Assembly: GCF_001038625.1 (NCBI RefSeq)
Contig: NZ_CP011803.1
Location: 4,836,001-4,900,000 of the forward strand
Source: Clostridium carboxidivorans P7
Lineage (GTDB): Bacteria; Bacillota; Clostridia; Clostridiales; Clostridiaceae
Direction of reading: 5' to 3'
Length of the DNA stretch: 64,000 bases
Shown: positions 62,626 through 64,000 of the stretch, piece after piece
How positions within the stretch are numbered: position 1 is the stretch's first letter
How the letters are laid out: each line of letters opens with the position of its first letter
Notes under the pieces: generated by a model
The model's database searches: none
What the model saw: only the letters and a program-made list of their open reading frames with translations
Told to the model about the DNA's origin: nothing
Made by a program: the position numbers and the translations under genes

Positions 62626-64000
62626 ATGAAAGAATATAATAAATTGATTTTTGAAGTTTCAAAGCCAGGAAGAGTGGCTTATACACTTCCTAAATGTGAT
62701 GTAGAATGTGAAGCTGTTGAAAATTTAATTCCTAAAGATATGCTAAAGACTAGTGATGTGGAACTTCCAGAGGTTAGTGAACCAGATGTAATAAGACATT
62801 TTACACTTCTTGCAAATAAGAATTATGGAGTAGATAATGGTTTTTATCCTTTAGGCTCTTGTACCATGAAATACAATCCTAAAATAAATGAAGATATAGC
62901 TTCTAACCCACAGTATTTAAACATTCATCCATATCAAAGTGAAGATACTGTACAAGGAGCACTTGAAATAATGTATGATTTGAGCAGTAAACTTTCAGAA
63001 ATATCTGGTATGGATTATGTTACACTTCAGCCAGCAGCAGGTGCTCATGGAGAACTTACAGGACTTATGATAATTAAATCTTATCATAGAAAAAGAGGAG
63101 ATTTGAAAAGAACAAAAATCATAGTTCCTGATTCTGCACATGGAACAAATCCTGCCAGTGCCAATGTAGCTGGTTTCACTATAGTTGAAGTAAAATCTGA
63201 TAAAAAAGGACTTGTAGATATAGAATCCTTAAAATCTGTATTAAATGATGAGATAGCAGGATTAATGTTAACAAATCCAAATACATTAGGTCTTTTTGAT
63301 TCAAATATTAAATTAATATCAGATATGCTGCATGAAGCTGGAGGCCTTGTTTACTACGATGGTGCAAATTTAAATGCTATTATGGGAGAAGCAAGACCTG
63401 GAGATATGGGATTTGATGTAGTTCATATGAATCTTCATAAAACATTTTCAACACCCCATGGAGGTGGAGGTCCAGGAAGTGGCCCTGTAGGAGTAAAAGA
63501 GAGGTTAGCTGAATTTTTGCCTGTACCTGTTATAGAAAAGAAAGAGGAAAAATATACTTTGAATTATGAAAGGCCTTATTCTATTGGAAAAGTTAAAAGT
63601 TTTTATGGTAATTTTAATGTTATAGTAAAAGCTTATTCCTATGTACTTACAATGGGAGCAGAAGGACTTAAAAAAGCTAGTGACATAGCTGTATTAAATG
63701 CCAATTATATAAAAAGTAAATTAAAGGATTATTATAATCAGCCTATAGATAGTATATGTAAACATGAATTTGTAATGGCAGGTTTAAAGGATGCACCTGA
63801 AGGTGTTAGTACTCTTGATGTAGCTAAAAGGTTATTAGATTATGGATATCATCCACCAACAATATATTTTCCTTTAATTATCGATAGCGCATTGATGATA
63901 GAGCCTACAGAAACGGAAAGTAAGGAAACTTTGGATGGATTCATAGATTCCATGATAAAAATAGCTGAAGAAGCTAGAGAAAATCCTGAAATATTAATAA
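62626..64000 (+). CDS. gcvPB: Glycine dehydrogenase (decarboxylating) subunit 2, cut by window end
   Basis: The PLP-bearing beta subunit of the split P protein, open to the last base (458 codons seen of a family length near 480). Signs: [46 protein letters not shown], and the PLP Lys in [21 protein letters not shown] 62626 directly follows the gcvPA stop, after GGAGGG; translational coupling is likely. The L protein gene probably lies beyond. Confidence 0.97.
   Translation, partial: MKEYNKLIFEVSKPGRVAYTLPKCDVECEAVENLIPKDMLKTSDVELPEVSEPDVIRHFTLLANKNYGVDNGFYPLGSCTMKYNPKINEDIASNPQYLNIHPYQSEDTVQGALEIMYDLSSKLSEISGMDYVTLQPAAGAHGELTGLMIIKSYHRKRGDLKRTKIIVPDSAHGTNPASANVAGFTIVEVKSDKKGLVDIESLKSVLNDEIAGLMLTNPNTLGLFDSNIKLISDMLHEAGGLVYYDGANLNAIMGEARPGDMGFDVVHMNLHKTFSTPHGGGGPGSGPVGVKERLAEFLPVPVIEKKEEKYTLNYERPYSIGKVKSFYGNFNVIVKAYSYVLTMGAEGLKKASDIAVLNANYIKSKLKDYYNQPIDSICKHEFVMAGLKDAPEGVSTLDVAKRLLDYGYHPPTIYFPLIIDSALMIEPTETESKETLDGFIDSMIKIAEEARENPEILI

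Overview
The window is a 64 kb piece of an AT-rich, spore-forming, low-GC Gram-positive chromosome, most probably a Clostridium sensu stricto (cluster I) species. The basis is codon and base composition, AGGAGG-type ribosome binding sites before nearly every gene, abundant T-box and metabolite riboswitches, a germination-type SleB hydrolase, a CwlD-type amidase, and the gene order recD2 - comF genes - raiA RNA - hpf - secA - prfB. Genes sit in short operons separated by clear intrinsic terminators. Apart from one insertion sequence there is no prophage, CRISPR array, integron or defence island; this is core-type chromosome.

Layout. 1-3.3 kb: the 3' part of recD2, a degenerate ComFA-like protein without a P-loop, and comFC, followed by a strong candidate raiA-motif structured RNA (3042-3250). 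3.5-8 kb: hpf (raiA), secA, and prfB with its programmed +1 frameshift. 8-10.1 kb: a MarR regulator with a 14-helix drug-exporter-type MFS protein. 10.3-13.5 kb: tex, then an FMN riboswitch and ribU. 13.5-17.3 kb: a FliK/YlqG-like protein, a stand-alone FlhB C-terminal domain, a metallophosphoesterase and a DUF2225 protein. 17.4-22.6 kb: the small alarmone synthetase relQ, an IS1182-type element inserted in the relQ/leuS terminator, and leuS with its leucine T-box. 22.7-25.4 kb: tRNA-Gln and a minus-strand cluster (CYTH protein, DUF5685 protein, J-domain protein with a Cys-rich tail, small membrane protein). 25.6-32.2 kb: ilvE, a MobB-like P-loop protein, a small membrane protein, fba, a DUF4363/DUF421 pair and a uridine-kinase-like protein. 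32.4-38.6 kb: a 4 x 20-bp tandem repeat before sdaAB-sdaAA, a protein with an acidic tail, pssA, TVP38, CBS, lipid kinase and membrane proteins. 38.6-43.9 kb: a YgiQ radical SAM protein, then a magnesium module (M-box riboswitch, short ORF, soluble MgtE-like sensor protein, NRAMP-related transporter). 44-50.4 kb: sleB, a cysteine T-box with cysK-cysE, queG, plsC, nth and malic enzyme. 50.4-59.4 kb: pncC, a lipase-fold hydrolase, two VanW paralogues, tRNA-Leu, a 3-hydroxyacyl-CoA dehydrogenase relative, an amidase, trmL and a DegV protein. 59.4-64 kb: a glycine riboswitch and the gcvT-gcvH-gcvPA-gcvPB operon, cut by the window end.

How the genes work together. Several transcription units are closed regulatory loops readable from sequence: FMN to riboflavin uptake, uncharged tRNA-Leu to leuS, uncharged tRNA-Cys to cysteine synthesis, glycine to glycine cleavage, and Mg2+ to Mg2+ uptake. 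Serine and glycine catabolism are both represented (sdaAB/AA and gcv). The most interesting items are the raiA RNA; the Mg2+ locus, in which the cytosolic sensor of MgtE appears as a separate protein beside an NRAMP-family transporter with altered metal-site motifs; the IS1182 insertion that duplicated an entire bidirectional terminator as its 27-bp target repeat; the phased 20-bp repeats before the serine dehydratase; and the DUF5685/J-domain/CYTH cluster of unknown role. All family calls are from reading the translations; no database search was run.
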